This document shows, piece after piece, positions 1-9,500 of a stretch of 11,328 bases of DNA (within the stretch, counting starts at the first letter, position 1; the number at the start of each line of letters is the position of its first letter). This DNA is from Pirellulaceae bacterium (GTDB lineage: Bacteria > Planctomycetota > Planctomycetia > Pirellulales > Pirellulaceae). Below the pieces are notes generated by a model. The model made no database searches, had not been told where the DNA came from, and saw only the letters and a list, made by a program, of their open reading frames with translations. Both the position numbers and the translations under genes were made by a program. The stretch covers positions 1-11,328 of the forward strand of contig JABDKS010000669.1 in the NCBI GenBank assembly GCA_013002105.1. The letters run 5' to 3'.

Positions 1-14
1 TGAATCCGGCTGAC

Positions 15-1325
15 ATGATGACTGCCGTGCTGAGCCCCATGAAAGTGATTCCGATTGGAGCCGATCCGGAGAACACACGCGACCTGATTCTGATCCCGCG
101 TAACGAAACGTGGATGGCCGAAGCGGAATCCCAGTTGGATCAGAACGGCACATTGTCCGGTTACGTCAGCTCCTACAGCGGCGATGAGTTCATCAAGATG
201 ATGATGGATTTCTCTGGCGTGGACGATCCAGAATTGGAAGCCGAACTGGCCAACAAACCCAAGGTTTACACTCTGGAACCGCGCAGCGAGCCGATCGATC
301 GATCCAACGCTGCATCCAACTTCTGGCTTTGCGGTTTCGGATTGGCATTCTCGCTGATTATCTGCGCAAGCGGTGGACCATCCATTATCTGTTGCGTCTT
401 TTTTATGTTGCCGTCGTTCATCAGCTTGATTGGGTACCCGATGCGATACGGTCGTGGCGGTATCTTCACGCGACTCATCTACTTCATCGCCGGTGTCGCA
501 ATGGTGTCCTACGGATACAACCTGATGATCGTCAGAGGTCAATTTGGGCATATCGGTGGCGACCCGATTTTGCATGGCCTCGGATTTATCTGTACGTTTC
601 TTGGACTCGCCGCTGTGCTGGCGACACCGGTTCAAATCATGGCTCGCAAGTTCGCTCAGAGCATCGATACCGCGCCGCGTGAGACTAAAAAGACCAAGCG
701 AATGAGCTACGAAGCAGCCTGCTCGCTCGCTCCTCGCGAAGCGGACACGGAACCTGAGTATCAAGATCGCGGCTTGGTTGCGTCCACCGGCCAAGCACTG
801 CCTGCTGCGATGCAACAAGTCACCGATTCGCTTGAACCGCTTGGCTTCGGCCCCCCGATCGATGCTCAATGGCAAAACGGGGACGTAAACATACCCACAG
901 CGATTCAACTTGGTTGCGACAACATGGTCGTTTGCGATGTTGAATCGGTCGACGGCAACGTACAAACACGGCTCGTCAGCGTTTTACACGACGGCCTTTG
1001 CATCATCACGTTATCAAAAGATTCGCCCGTCCAGCGTGATCACCGAATGGGTTCCAATGGCTATTACCTGCGCGGTGCAAGCAACGATCCAATGGAGATG
1101 ATGTCGCTGCATCTAGAAGAGACCGCGACGATGGCCGAAAAGCGTGACACGACCGTTGTCAAACTTGACGACAGCGAAATTCGCGACGTATGCCTGCTCG
1201 CACGCCGTGCGTTGGCCGACGTGCGCGCACAGTATGGCGAAGAACTTTACGAAGTTGGCCATGCCACCTACGGCCGATTCCGATTCCCGCCGCAACGAGT
1301 CGTCGGCGAACTGGCAAGCGTGTAA
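15..1325 (+). CDS. Multi-pass membrane protein of unknown function, possibly 5'-truncated by the window
   Basis: I do not recognise this protein. It has a soluble N-terminal part (about residues 1-100), a compact block of four predicted membrane helices (about 103-119, 122-141, 150-173 and 185-206), and a soluble C-terminal part of about 230 residues. The first two helices are Gly/Ser/Cys-rich and almost contiguous, so they probably form a hairpin. The segment right after the last helix is basic (RKFAQ, then RETKKTKR at about 223-230), which by the positive-inside rule suggests that the large C-terminal part is cytoplasmic. No catalytic motif is evident. The reading frame stays open from the ATG at 15 back to the window edge, so the true start may lie upstream; ATG 39 is another candidate, and no clear Shine-Dalgarno sequence precedes either. 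The gene ends 11 bases from the stop of the convergent TIM-barrel gene, with no terminator between them. Coding status is well supported by length and composition; function is unknown. Confidence 0.8.
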   Translation: MMTAVLSPMKVIPIGADPENTRDLILIPRNETWMAEAESQLDQNGTLSGYVSSYSGDEFIKMMMDFSGVDDPELEAELANKPKVYTLEPRSEPIDRSNAASNFWLCGFGLAFSLIICASGGPSIICCVFFMLPSFISLIGYPMRYGRGGIFTRLIYFIAGVAMVSYGYNLMIVRGQFGHIGGDPILHGLGFICTFLGLAAVLATPVQIMARKFAQSIDTAPRETKKTKRMSYEAACSLAPREADTEPEYQDRGLVASTGQALPAAMQQVTDSLEPLGFGPPIDAQWQNGDVNIPTAIQLGCDNMVVCDVESVDGNVQTRLVSVLHDGLCIITLSKDSPVQRDHRMGSNGYYLRGASNDPMEMMSLHLEETATMAEKRDTTVVKLDDSEIRDVCLLARRALADVRAQYGEELYEVGHATYGRFRFPPQRVVGELASV

Positions 1326-1336
1326 GCGGTCGTTGT

Positions 1337-2158
<822 letters not shown>

Positions 2159-2381
2159 GTCGTGATGTTCCCGACGGGGAGGATTGACTGCGATTGTGAC
2201 GGCATCTGATGATGCCCCCAGGACCGCGGGAAGCCCACATGGAGGGGCGTTGTTTATGGCGAAGTGCAAAACGTGCGAGTGATCGCCCGCGTCACCATAT
2301 CAAAACCAACGCGGTGCGGTAAATTGGCGACTCGATCAGACCGTCCGTTTTTCATTCCTTTCCCCACGCTTGGTTATTCCC
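2159..2381. other. Divergent intergenic region between the TIM-barrel and beta-propeller genes
   Basis: The promoters of both divergent genes must lie in these 223 bases, but I see no confident -35/-10 pair on either strand. The only clear structure is a perfect short stem-loop at 2201-2216 (GGCATC, loop TGAT, GATGCC). It has no T-tract on either side, so it is not an intrinsic terminator. It would fall in the leader of the minus-strand gene or serve as a small operator. Confidence 0.4.
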
Positions 2382-3680
2382 ATGTCACGCCCGCGCCCCT
2401 GCTCGTTGAACTGGCAACTGTGTGCCCTCGCGGTGCCCAGTTTTTTAACGATTAGTCTTTTGACGACCGGTCTGATCGCTTCCAGCGCCGCCATCCATGC
2501 TGCCGACACTCAATGGCCGCAGTTTCTCGGGCCCAACCGTGATGGGAAGACGTCGCAATCAGGCTTGATCGATTCGTTTGCCGACGGCGGTCCCAAAGTG
2601 CGGTGGAGTGTGCCAGGCGGCGTGGGCATGTCGGCCGTTGCGGTCGACCAAGGACAAGCCGTCACGATGTGGAATACCGAAAACGAGCAACAACTTGTGT
2701 CGCTGGATTCGGCGACGGGAAAATTGAATTGGAGTGTCGCACTTGGGCCAGCCTATAAAAACGCGCAAGGTGACGGACCTCGATCCACACCCCTAATCGA
2801 CGGCGATCAGGTCTTTGCATTCACCGGAAATGGCCTACTGGCCTGCGTCGATTTGCAAACCGGTAACATCATTTGGCGCAACGACGTGGTGGCCCAACTG
2901 CAAACAAAGTCCGCCGAGTACGGCATGGCGTCATCACCATTGAAAGTCGGCGAACTGATCGTCGTGCATGTTGGTGCCGCCGACGCGACCATTGCAGCGG
3001 TCGACGCCGCGACCGGTACGATAGCGTGGACCGCCGGTCAGGGAGCTGCCGGCTATTCGTCGCCCGCACGCATGAAGCTCGACGGTGTCGACCAGATTGT
3101 CAGTTTGACCGCGAGCGGTGCATGGGGATTGGAGCCGGCAACGGGTAACGTTCTTTGGAGCTATCCGTTCAAAACGCCCTACGATTGCAACACGGCCAAC
3201 CCAGTCAATATCGACGGAGGCGTTTTCCTGTCCGCTGGCGAAAATCACGGCTGCGTTCTGTTGGACATCAAAAAACAAGACGGTGCGTTCAAGGTCACTC
3301 AGCGATGGGCGTCGGTCGACACCAAAAGCGTGATGCGTAACGAATGGCAAACGTCCATCGTCGTCGATGGCTACCTGTACGGTTTTGACAACGTCGGCAG
3401 CGCCGGTCCCACCACGCACCTCAGTTGCATTCGTGCCGACACCGGTGACCCCGTTTGGCAGCAAACCAGATTCGGCAAAGGTAATCTGGTTTTGGCCGAC
3501 GGGAAACTTTGGATCACCACAATGAAGGGCGAACTGGTGCTAGTGAAAGTCTCCGCGGAAAGCTACCAGGAACTGGGACGCGCACAGCTGTTCAAAAAAA
3601 CTCGACAATCGCTTTCGATTGCCGATGGGTACGGTTACATCCGCGACGACCAAAACGTCTACTGCATCGAACTGAAATAG
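2382..3680 (+). CDS. Secreted PQQ-binding-like beta-propeller repeat protein
   Basis: This 432-residue protein starts with a Sec signal peptide: a basic N-terminus (SRPRP), a hydrophobic core at about 12-38, and likely cleavage near Ala40-Ala41. The mature part opens with WPQFLGPNRDG, a motif familiar from planctomycete PQQ-like propeller proteins. At least five repeats fit the PQQ-type blade signature (D-x-x-TG-x-x-x-W): LDSATGKLNW at 108, VDLQTGNIIW at 156, VDAATGTIAW at 207, LEPATGNVLW at 250 and IRADTGDPVW at 350. The C-terminal strand (VYCIEL) would close the ring. The family ranges from quinoprotein dehydrogenases to BamB-like scaffolds. I see no quinoprotein active-site motif, so binding or scaffolding outside the cytoplasmic membrane is as likely as catalysis. 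I chose ATG 2382; a TTG four codons upstream keeps the same frame. The gene looks monocistronic: the next gene runs the other way and their 3' ends are 78 bases apart. Confidence 0.9.
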   Translation: MSRPRPCSLNWQLCALAVPSFLTISLLTTGLIASSAAIHAADTQWPQFLGPNRDGKTSQSGLIDSFADGGPKVRWSVPGGVGMSAVAVDQGQAVTMWNTENEQQLVSLDSATGKLNWSVALGPAYKNAQGDGPRSTPLIDGDQVFAFTGNGLLACVDLQTGNIIWRNDVVAQLQTKSAEYGMASSPLKVGELIVVHVGAADATIAAVDAATGTIAWTAGQGAAGYSSPARMKLDGVDQIVSLTASGAWGLEPATGNVLWSYPFKTPYDCNTANPVNIDGGVFLSAGENHGCVLLDIKKQDGAFKVTQRWASVDTKSVMRNEWQTSIVVDGYLYGFDNVGSAGPTTHLSCIRADTGDPVWQQTRFGKGNLVLADGKLWITTMKGELVLVKVSAESYQELGRAQLFKKTRQSLSIADGYGYIRDDQNVYCIELK

Positions 3681-3690
3681 CACCCGCCAC

Positions 3691-3719
3691 AAAAAACGCC
3701 AGCACGATGTGCCGGCGTT
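3691..3719 (-). terminator. Intrinsic terminator of the minus-strand DPFGG-protein gene
   Basis: On the minus strand this reads as a GC-rich hairpin: arms AACGCC and GGCGTT plus inner arms GCAC and GTGC, one A-C mismatch and a three-base loop, followed directly by six T's. It lies 40 bases past the stop of the gene ending at 3759. On the plus strand the hairpin follows the stop of the beta-propeller gene at 3680 but has no T-run, so it may help end that transcript only weakly. Confidence 0.8.
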
Positions 3720-3758
3720 GTGTGTTGGGGCCTCGGTCAAGATGAGCTGTGCGAGGTC

Positions 3759-5012
3759 TTAATTACCGAACGGATCGTCGCCGCCTCCGCCGAACGGGTC
3801 ATCGCCACCAGCGGCCGGTGCAGCGTCCCCCGCAGGTGCAGCATCTCCGCCAAACGGATCAGCACCACCAGCCGGCGCGTCGCTGCCTGATGGATCACTG
3901 CCAGATGGATCGCCACCGAATGGATCGTCGCCGCCAAATGGATCAGCACCGCCGGCCGGCGCGCCACCAAACTCCGCGGGATCCATCTGCATTTCGCCCC
4001 CGCCGCCCATCATCATTTGACCGAACGCCGCACCGACAGCCTTTTCTAGGCCTTCGGGGCGTGGGATGACAACGTTCACATCGTTGCCGTCTACCGTCGT
4101 GACCAACGCATTGAGAATCGCGGTGCCGGGTTCCTGCGCATCAGGTCCGGCAGCGGGCAAGAATTGTTGTCCAGCGCCTTTCGCCATCGCCAACAACCCG
4201 CCCAAAATTCCGTTGATCCTGGTTGCAGCGTCAGAATCGCGTCCCGTCGCTGTCAACCAGAACAAGTCGTCATCGGTGAAGTCCAAGCCCAAACGCAGCA
4301 CGCTCATGTCGGTCACAAGAGCAACTGCCGGTTGCGCCATGGGCGGAATCTGTTCGCCGGCCATTTTCATGCCTTCGTCGATCAAATGCCGTGACCCGTC
4401 CAGGTCCAACGCGACCCGAATCGCAGCTCGCGGCATTTTCGGCCACGCAGATGCCAAATTCGTGGAAAACAGATTTCGATCAGGATTCGTGATGTAACCG
4501 TCCGTTCCGAACTCGATCGTGTCGGGCGAGATCTTGTGCATCAGCATATTTTGCGGAGTGCCTTCGGCCTCCGGCGGCGGTCGATAATATTCCTTGCCAC
4601 CAATTGTTTCGGTGGGACTGTTGGCGACGATTTCGTCAAACGACTTCTGAGCGATTTTTTCATCTTTGAACTGAAGTCGAATGAAGAAATTGAAATCTAA
4701 AGTATCCACACCGTCACCGGCCTGTTGCAACGATTGCACATTCGGCGGTGCTCCGACGGCGCCAAAGACACGACGTATCTCGCTCGGCTTAAGTGATTCG
4801 TTGGGCCCGCCTCCCCCAGGTCCCAATGCTGCCGACGGATCTTCCATGCCGGTTTCCTTTGCCAAGTCGCTGGTCGTCAGACGATCCAAATACACATCGA
4901 ACGCCAAGACCGCCTTTTGGTCTTCAGCGACCTGTGCGTCGACGCTGGTGGGCTGGGCAACGATCGATGTGATCGCCACTGCAAACATCAGCAGGGCAAG
5001 CGGTTGTCGCAT
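3759..5012 (-). CDS. Secreted protein of unknown function with a low-complexity DPFGG-repeat tail
   Basis: This 417-residue protein has a Sec signal peptide (MRQPLALLMF, hydrophobic to about 19) with likely cleavage after Val-Asp-Ala26. The mature part (about 27-345) is a mixed alpha/beta domain that I cannot assign. It has no cysteine and no clear catalytic motif. Residues 349-417 are a disordered Gly/Asp/Pro/Ala tail built on a DPFGG unit. I chose ATG 5012 because it begins directly with the signal peptide and has a good ribosome binding site (GGAG, eight bases upstream). The same frame is open to 5090, but the extra 26 residues would bury the signal peptide. The transcript should end at the terminator at 3691-3719. 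Expression is probably independent, since the neighbouring minus-strand gene has its own terminator upstream. Periplasmic or envelope localisation follows from the leader; the role is unknown. Confidence 0.88.
   Translation of the reverse strand: MRQPLALLMFAVAITSIVAQPTSVDAQVAEDQKAVLAFDVYLDRLTTSDLAKETGMEDPSAALGPGGGGPNESLKPSEIRRVFGAVGAPPNVQSLQQAGDGVDTLDFNFFIRLQFKDEKIAQKSFDEIVANSPTETIGGKEYYRPPPEAEGTPQNMLMHKISPDTIEFGTDGYITNPDRNLFSTNLASAWPKMPRAAIRVALDLDGSRHLIDEGMKMAGEQIPPMAQPAVALVTDMSVLRLGLDFTDDDLFWLTATGRDSDAATRINGILGGLLAMAKGAGQQFLPAAGPDAQEPGTAILNALVTTVDGNDVNVVIPRPEGLEKAVGAAFGQMMMGGGGEMQMDPAEFGGAPAGGADPFGGDDPFGGDPSGSDPSGSDAPAGGADPFGGDAAPAGDAAPAAGGDDPFGGGGDDPFGN
3762..3968 (-). repeat. DPFGG-type repeat array within the coding region
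   Basis: This stretch encodes the last 69 residues of the secreted protein. The unit DPFGG (or DPFGN, DPSGS) occurs about seven times, mixed with APAGGA and DAAPAG spacers. The DNA copies (variants of CCGAATGGATCGTCG) are similar but not identical, which points to an array grown by slippage or unequal exchange and then diverged. The array could vary in length between strains. Confidence 0.85.
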
Positions 5013-5020
5013 TGGAAGTT

Positions 5021-5024
5021 CTCC
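5021..5024 (-). promoter_or_regulatory. Ribosome binding site supporting the start at 5012
   Basis: GGAG on the minus strand lies eight bases before the ATG at 5012. It decides in favour of this start over the longer open frame to 5090. Confidence 0.65.
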
Positions 5025-5053
5025 GTGAGAAAGGGGCGGGTTCGCAGCCAAGA

Positions 5054-5087
5054 AATCGAGTGAGCTCCAGATTCGAGTGAGCTCCAG
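5054..5087 (-). repeat. 17-bp tandem duplication upstream of the DPFGG-protein gene
   Basis: Two head-to-tail 17-base copies (5054-5070 and 5071-5087) differ at one position. Each contains the palindrome GAGCTC. The pair ends 42 bases before the start codon at 5012, where a promoter or activator site would be expected. It could be a duplicated operator or a chance slippage duplication. Confidence 0.7.
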
Positions 5088-5138
5088 CAACGAGTCGACT
5101 CAGTGTCTAGGCAGCGTTGGGACCAAGGGTAGGCGCGC

Positions 5139-5174
5139 AAAAAAACGGCGGGTTGATTGTAATCCATCCCGCCG
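5139..5174 (-). terminator. Intrinsic terminator of the DUF2780-like gene
   Basis: On the minus strand, CGGCGGG pairs with CCCGCCG around a 15-base loop, followed at once by seven T's. It starts 62 bases after the stop at 5236. It separates this gene from the downstream minus-strand gene, so the two are probably separate transcripts. Confidence 0.82.
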
Positions 5175-5235
5175 CATCGATCTCAGTAGTGAAAACGAGA
5201 GCCGTTTCACAATGAAATTGACTATTTCGTGCACA

Positions 5236-5679
5236 TCAACCAGCCAGCCCTTTGAGCATCGGCACCTTGGCCAGAATTTGGTTGACCACGTCATCACCGA
5301 CCTTCTCTTTCAAAAACTCGATGACCGTAGCCACAAATCCACCGAGTTGATCCGTTTTCAATCCTGTCGAGCTCAACGCCGCGGCCATCCCGAGCGCGCC
5401 GCCACCGGACCCCCCCAGCGCACCCGATGCCATACCAGCCAACGACCCCAGCAATCCTCCGCCACCGGCAGGTGCTGCCGCTTCGGCACCCGCGGCTGGC
5501 TCCGCGGTGGCGCCGGCACTCGCCGCTGCACTTGCACCAGGGACCTGCGCTTCGATCTTGGCGAACAAGTCGGCTCCAACGTTGTCCTTGACCATCGCCA
5601 TCGCCTTGTTGGTCGCCGCGCTAGCGGTCGTGGCGTCAATTCCTAATTGGCTGGTCAGTTTCTGAATCAATTCGTCCAT
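5236..5679 (-). CDS. Small DUF2780-like protein
   Basis: This 147-residue protein has three parts: a helical N-terminal segment (about 1-48, MDELIQKLTSQLGID onward), a disordered Ala/Gly/Pro-rich middle (about 49-98), and a helical C-terminal segment (about 103-147) with FVATVIEFLKEKVGDDVV and ILAKVPMLKGL. An N-terminal LG-x-x-x-x-x-A helix, a Gly-rich GLLGSLAG centre and a C-terminal FV-x-x-V-x-FL-x-x-K-x-G helix match my memory of DUF2780, a small family without a known biochemical function. There is no signal peptide or membrane helix, so a cytoplasmic location is likely. The start ATG 5679 has only a weak Shine-Dalgarno-like GAG upstream. A terminator follows the gene, and no neighbour is close enough on the same strand to suggest an operon. 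The gene call is secure; the family assignment is from pattern recognition only. Confidence 0.8.
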   Translation of the reverse strand: MDELIQKLTSQLGIDATTASAATNKAMAMVKDNVGADLFAKIEAQVPGASAAASAGATAEPAAGAEAAAPAGGGGLLGSLAGMASGALGGSGGGALGMAAALSSTGLKTDQLGGFVATVIEFLKEKVGDDVVNQILAKVPMLKGLAG

Positions 5680-6277
5680 CGTTCGCTCGTCTCGGTAGAG
5701 TCACATCGAATGCCGCCCGCGTCGGAAGATGCGGAGGAAGAACGGCGTTTTCGTTCGGAAAATCATTACCCTTTTTCAGCTTGTTGACCACCGGCGCACC
5801 GGCAGCGACAGCAAGCGTGGCGGCTGAATAAAAGCCGGTAAATAACGCGAAATCACAGGCCCGCGTCCGCCCAACCAAATCCGTCACGTTGCGTCGGTAG
5901 TCCAATGGACCGATCGATTCGAGTGATCGCGCTTCACATTGCATCATCCAAAACCACGCATCCATCCTCCGAAACCACCCATGCCTCCCAAACAACCGGG
6001 TCGATTTTGCCTGGATTGCCCTGTTTGTTGTTGAAGGTGTCGAAGTAAGAAAAAAAACTGTTTCGAACATGTTTTCCACAATGGCCGAGAGTGTATCCAC
6101 GTGATTTCGGTAAGCCTTTATCAGCGTTGGGCTTATGCACAACGAGCGAATTATCGCTGCGAGTGTCCAGCTTCGGATCTCTGATCGTAAGCATTGGAAT
6201 TTCAAAGACTTAGAGCCAAATCGAGCCGTGATTGACAGGCCCAATGCAATTCATAAGATTCCACAAGTCGCCCACAT

Positions 6278-6314
6278 GTAGTTGCAACGGCTCGCGTTGC
6301 CACTACCGGTAGTG
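6278..6314 (+). promoter_or_regulatory. Overlapping, mutually exclusive hairpins upstream of nrdJ
   Basis: Two 12-base arms (GTAGTTGCAACG at 6278-6289 and CGTTGCCACTAC at 6295-6306) pair with one mismatch around a five-base loop. The right arm's ACTAC is also part of a perfect 14-bp palindrome, CACTACCGGTAGTG (6301-6314). ACTAC can therefore pair either with the GTAGT before it or the GTAGT after it, but not both. This could be an RNA switch in the nrdJ leader or a DNA operator with dyad symmetry. The structure is seen directly; the function is inference. Confidence 0.5.
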
Positions 6315-6511
6315 CTTTCAATGCAAATCAGGGAAGCAATTCGATTTCGGGAGCATTTACGGAGGAATGCCAAGTTCCCACGAATTAGCCAGCTACAAGC
6401 CACCGCAGTGAGTGGACAGAAGTTCACATTTTCTTAATTAAAATGGTTGATATTCGTCGTTTCGCGAGGACCGCGAGGTTTTGGCGGCGTATTTCAGCCC
6501 ATGGATGAACC

Positions 6512-6517
6512 AAGGAG
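6512..6517 (+). promoter_or_regulatory. Strong ribosome binding site of nrdJ
   Basis: AAGGAG lies ten bases before ATG 6528 and fixes the start of nrdJ. It is one of only two clear Shine-Dalgarno sequences in the window. Confidence 0.75.
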
Positions 6518-6527
6518 TCTCTAAAGC

Positions 6528-9500
6528 ATGGCCACCGTTTTGCCTTCTGCGTCCGCCCAAAACTTGTCCAACGATCCCGCGATCGAACGGGTCAATTCGC
6601 AGCACGGAGTTCAGTACGCGTCCACCAAGTTTGGTGATCGCAAACGCGGCAACCGTCCCGGTTTGAAGATACAGCCCGAGTTCTGTCCCACCGACGGGCG
6701 AACTCCTTTTGAAACCTCCCAATGGGATTTGCGCAGTGCCGCGATCAAGGATGAGAGCGGCAATGCGCTCTTTGAGCAGAACGACTGCGAGATCCCTGCG
6801 GATTGGAGCCAATTGGCGACCAACGTGGTTGTCTCGAAGTATTTCTACGGCGACCCCAACAACCCTGGCGAGCGTGAGCGCAGCGTTCGTCAATTGATCC
6901 ACCGCGTTACGCGGACGATTACGGACTGGGGACTCGAGGATGGCTACTTTGACACCCCCGAAGACGGCGACAATTTTTACCGCGATCTGACATGGTTGTG
7001 TTTGCACCAGCACGGCGCCTTCAACAGCCCGGTGTGGTTTAACGTCGGCCTCTATCATCAGTACGGCGTAACCGGCTCCAAATGCAACTGGCACTGGGAC
7101 GAAACGGCCCAGAGCACCGCTCAGCCGGACAACCCTTATGAGTATCCGCAAGGATCCGCATGCTTCATCCAGTCGGTTGACGACAACATGGAAGACATCA
7201 TGCGACTGGCATGTAGCGAAGCCATGTTGTTCAAATTTGGCTCTGGCACGGGCACCGACCTTTCGACCATTCGCTCGCAGCGCGAGCGACTTTCCGGCGG
7301 TGGAACCCCCTCGGGTCCACTGTCGTTCATGCGTGTCTACGATTCGATCGCCGGCGTCGTCAAAAGCGGCGGCAAAACGCGTCGCGCCGCCAAGATGCAG
7401 TCGTTAAAAGTCTGGCACCCCGATGTGCTGGAATTCATCGAATGCAAGTGGAACGAAGAAAAGAAGGCTCACGCGTTGATCCGCGAGGGCTACGAGTCGA
7501 ATTTCAATGGCGAAGCGTACAGCAGCGTCTGTTTCCAAAACGCCAACCTGTCCGTTCGGGTGACCGACGATTACATGCAGGCGGTTCGTGACAGCCAACC
7601 TTGGCAAACACGTTGGATCAACAGCAAGTCGGCCGATCAAGCACCGACTTATGACGCCAAAGAGTTGCTCAACAAGATGGCTGAATGTGCGTGGCACTGC
7701 GGTGACCCGGGTGTTCAGTACGACAGTACGATCAACAAATGGCACACTTGCCCCAACAGCGGTGCGATCAATGCGTCGAATCCTTGCAGCGAGTACATGT
7801 TCCTGGATGACACGGCCTGCAATTTGGCCTCGATCAACCTGATGAAGTTCTTGCGTAACGACGAAACATTTGATGTCGAACGTTTTCGGGCTGCTTCGCG
7901 ATTGTATTTCATCGCCCAAGAGATCTTGGTGGATCACGCCAGTTACCCAACCGAGCCGATCGCTCGCAATAGCCACACGTTCCGTCCGCTTGGATTGGGC
8001 TATTCCAATCTTGGCAGCGTCGTGATGACCAGTGGATTACCGTACGACAGCGACTCGGCTCGCGGCCTGTGTGGTTCGTTGACAGCGTTGCTGCATGGCG
8101 AAGCCAATCGCACCAGTGCGGAACTGGCCAGCGTGGTCGGACCGTTCGATGCGTACCAAGAAAACGAAAAACCGATGCTCAATGTGATGCAAATGCATCG
8201 CGATGCGTGCGACAAGATCGATGACGCCGGTCCGGGCGAATTGAAGCAAGCCGCACAGAAACTGTGGGACGATGTTCTGCAAATCGGCGAGAAATATGGT
8301 TTCCGAAACGCGCAAGCGACCGTGTTGGCACCCACCGGTACGATCAGTTTCATGATGGACTGCGATACCACCGGTATCGAGCCGGACATCGCATTGGTCA
8401 AGTACAAACAGCTTGCCGGTGGCGGCATGCTGAAAATCGTCAACCAGACGGTTCGCCTGGGCTTGGACAAACTGGGTTACTCCCGGCCAGACATCGACGT
8501 CATTCTGAAATTCGTCGATGAAAACGACACCATCGAAGGCGCCCCGGGGCTGAAACCAGAGCACCTGGCTGTTTTCGACTGTGCGTTTCAGCCTGCCAAT
8601 GGCGTGCGCAGCATTCCATGGCAAGCCCACGTCACGATGATGGCCGCCGCTCAGCCGTTCCTCTCCGGAGCGATCAGCAAGACGGTCAACATGCCCAACG
8701 ATGTCACGCCCAATGACATCGCCGACGCCTACTACTGGGGTTGGGAACTTGGTTTGAAAGCGATCGCGATTTATCGCGATGGCAGCAAGCAATCCCAACC
8801 GCTCAATACCAGTAGCGACGAGAGTGAGGAATCAGCGACCGCCGAAACGGTCGAAAAGATCGTTTACAAACCGCGTCGCGAACGTCTGCCCGATACTCGT
8901 CAGAGCGTGACGCATAAGTTCACGATCGCTGGCCACGAAGGCTACCTGTGCGTCGGGCTTTATCCCGATGGCCGCCCCGGAGAAATCTTCATCACGATGG
9001 CAAAGGAAGGTTCGACCATCGGCGGAATCATGGACAGTTTCGGAACGGCTCTCTCGATTGCCCTGCAATACGGCGTACCACTGGAAGTGTTGGTCAACAA
9101 GTTCAGCCACACGCGGTTCGAGCCCATGGGCCACACCTCCAACAAGGACATCCGAATTGCCAAGAGTGTTGTCGATTACATCGCACGTTGGCTCGGTTTG
9201 ACCTTCATGAGTGGGCAGGACCACGGTTCGGCTTCGATCGCTGACAAAACCAATTCCGGTAACGGCCCCGAAGCCACTGCCTCGATTGGTAGCCCAGTCA
9301 TGGAAGGGCTTAAAGCCGATGCGGGTGCGGCCGTCGCATTAGCCGAACGCGCCACGATGTTGGCCAGCCTGGGCGAGTCCCAGAACGGGAATGGTGATTC
9401 CAAGGCCACGACATCGTCGAAAGATTCGAATCGCACTGATCAGTTTGCAAGATTTCAAGTGGATGCTCCGACCTGTGACAATTGCGGGAGCATCACGGTT

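Larger units (their letters stand above)
5680..6527. other. 848-bp stretch with no convincing gene between the DUF2780-like gene and nrdJ
   Basis: This region separates the divergent DUF2780-like and nrdJ genes. A minus-strand frame is open from a TTG at 6244 to 5636. However, it has no ATG start at its head, uses ATA, AGG and AGA codons that the confident genes here avoid, resembles no family I know, and overlaps the DUF2780-like gene out of frame. I regard it as unproven. I see no tRNA or rRNA. The part nearest nrdJ (about 6245-6527) holds the hairpin cluster at 6278-6314, an A/T-rich stretch at 6429-6456 that may contain the nrdJ promoter, and the nrdJ ribosome binding site. Its length would fit a long regulated leader. 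Confidence 0.5.

Noticed and set aside
2201..2216. Short perfect hairpin as a terminator
   Set aside because: It has a six-base stem with no T-tract on either strand, and lies between divergent genes where no terminator is expected.
5934..6194. 86-codon minus-strand open frame
   Set aside because: It lies within the same gap in another frame, with no recognisable motif and no ribosome binding site noted.
5636..6244. 202-codon minus-strand open frame as a gene
   Set aside because: It starts at TTG, uses codons (ATA, AGG, AGA) that the confident genes avoid, has no recognisable domain, and overlaps the DUF2780-like gene out of frame. It is kept only as an open question.
6367..6411. 14-codon leader peptide after a GGAGG
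   Set aside because: GGAGG ends only one base before this ATG, too close for normal initiation, and the peptide has no runs of a regulatory amino acid.
6423..6454. TTCACA plus GATATT as the nrdJ promoter
   Set aside because: The 20-base spacing is too long for a standard sigma-70 promoter and both hexamers are poor matches.
6245..6527. Canonical cobalamin riboswitch before nrdJ
   Set aside because: TGCAAATC at 6322-6329 faintly recalls part of the conserved core, but the rest of the core and the terminal B12-box consensus are not present in order.
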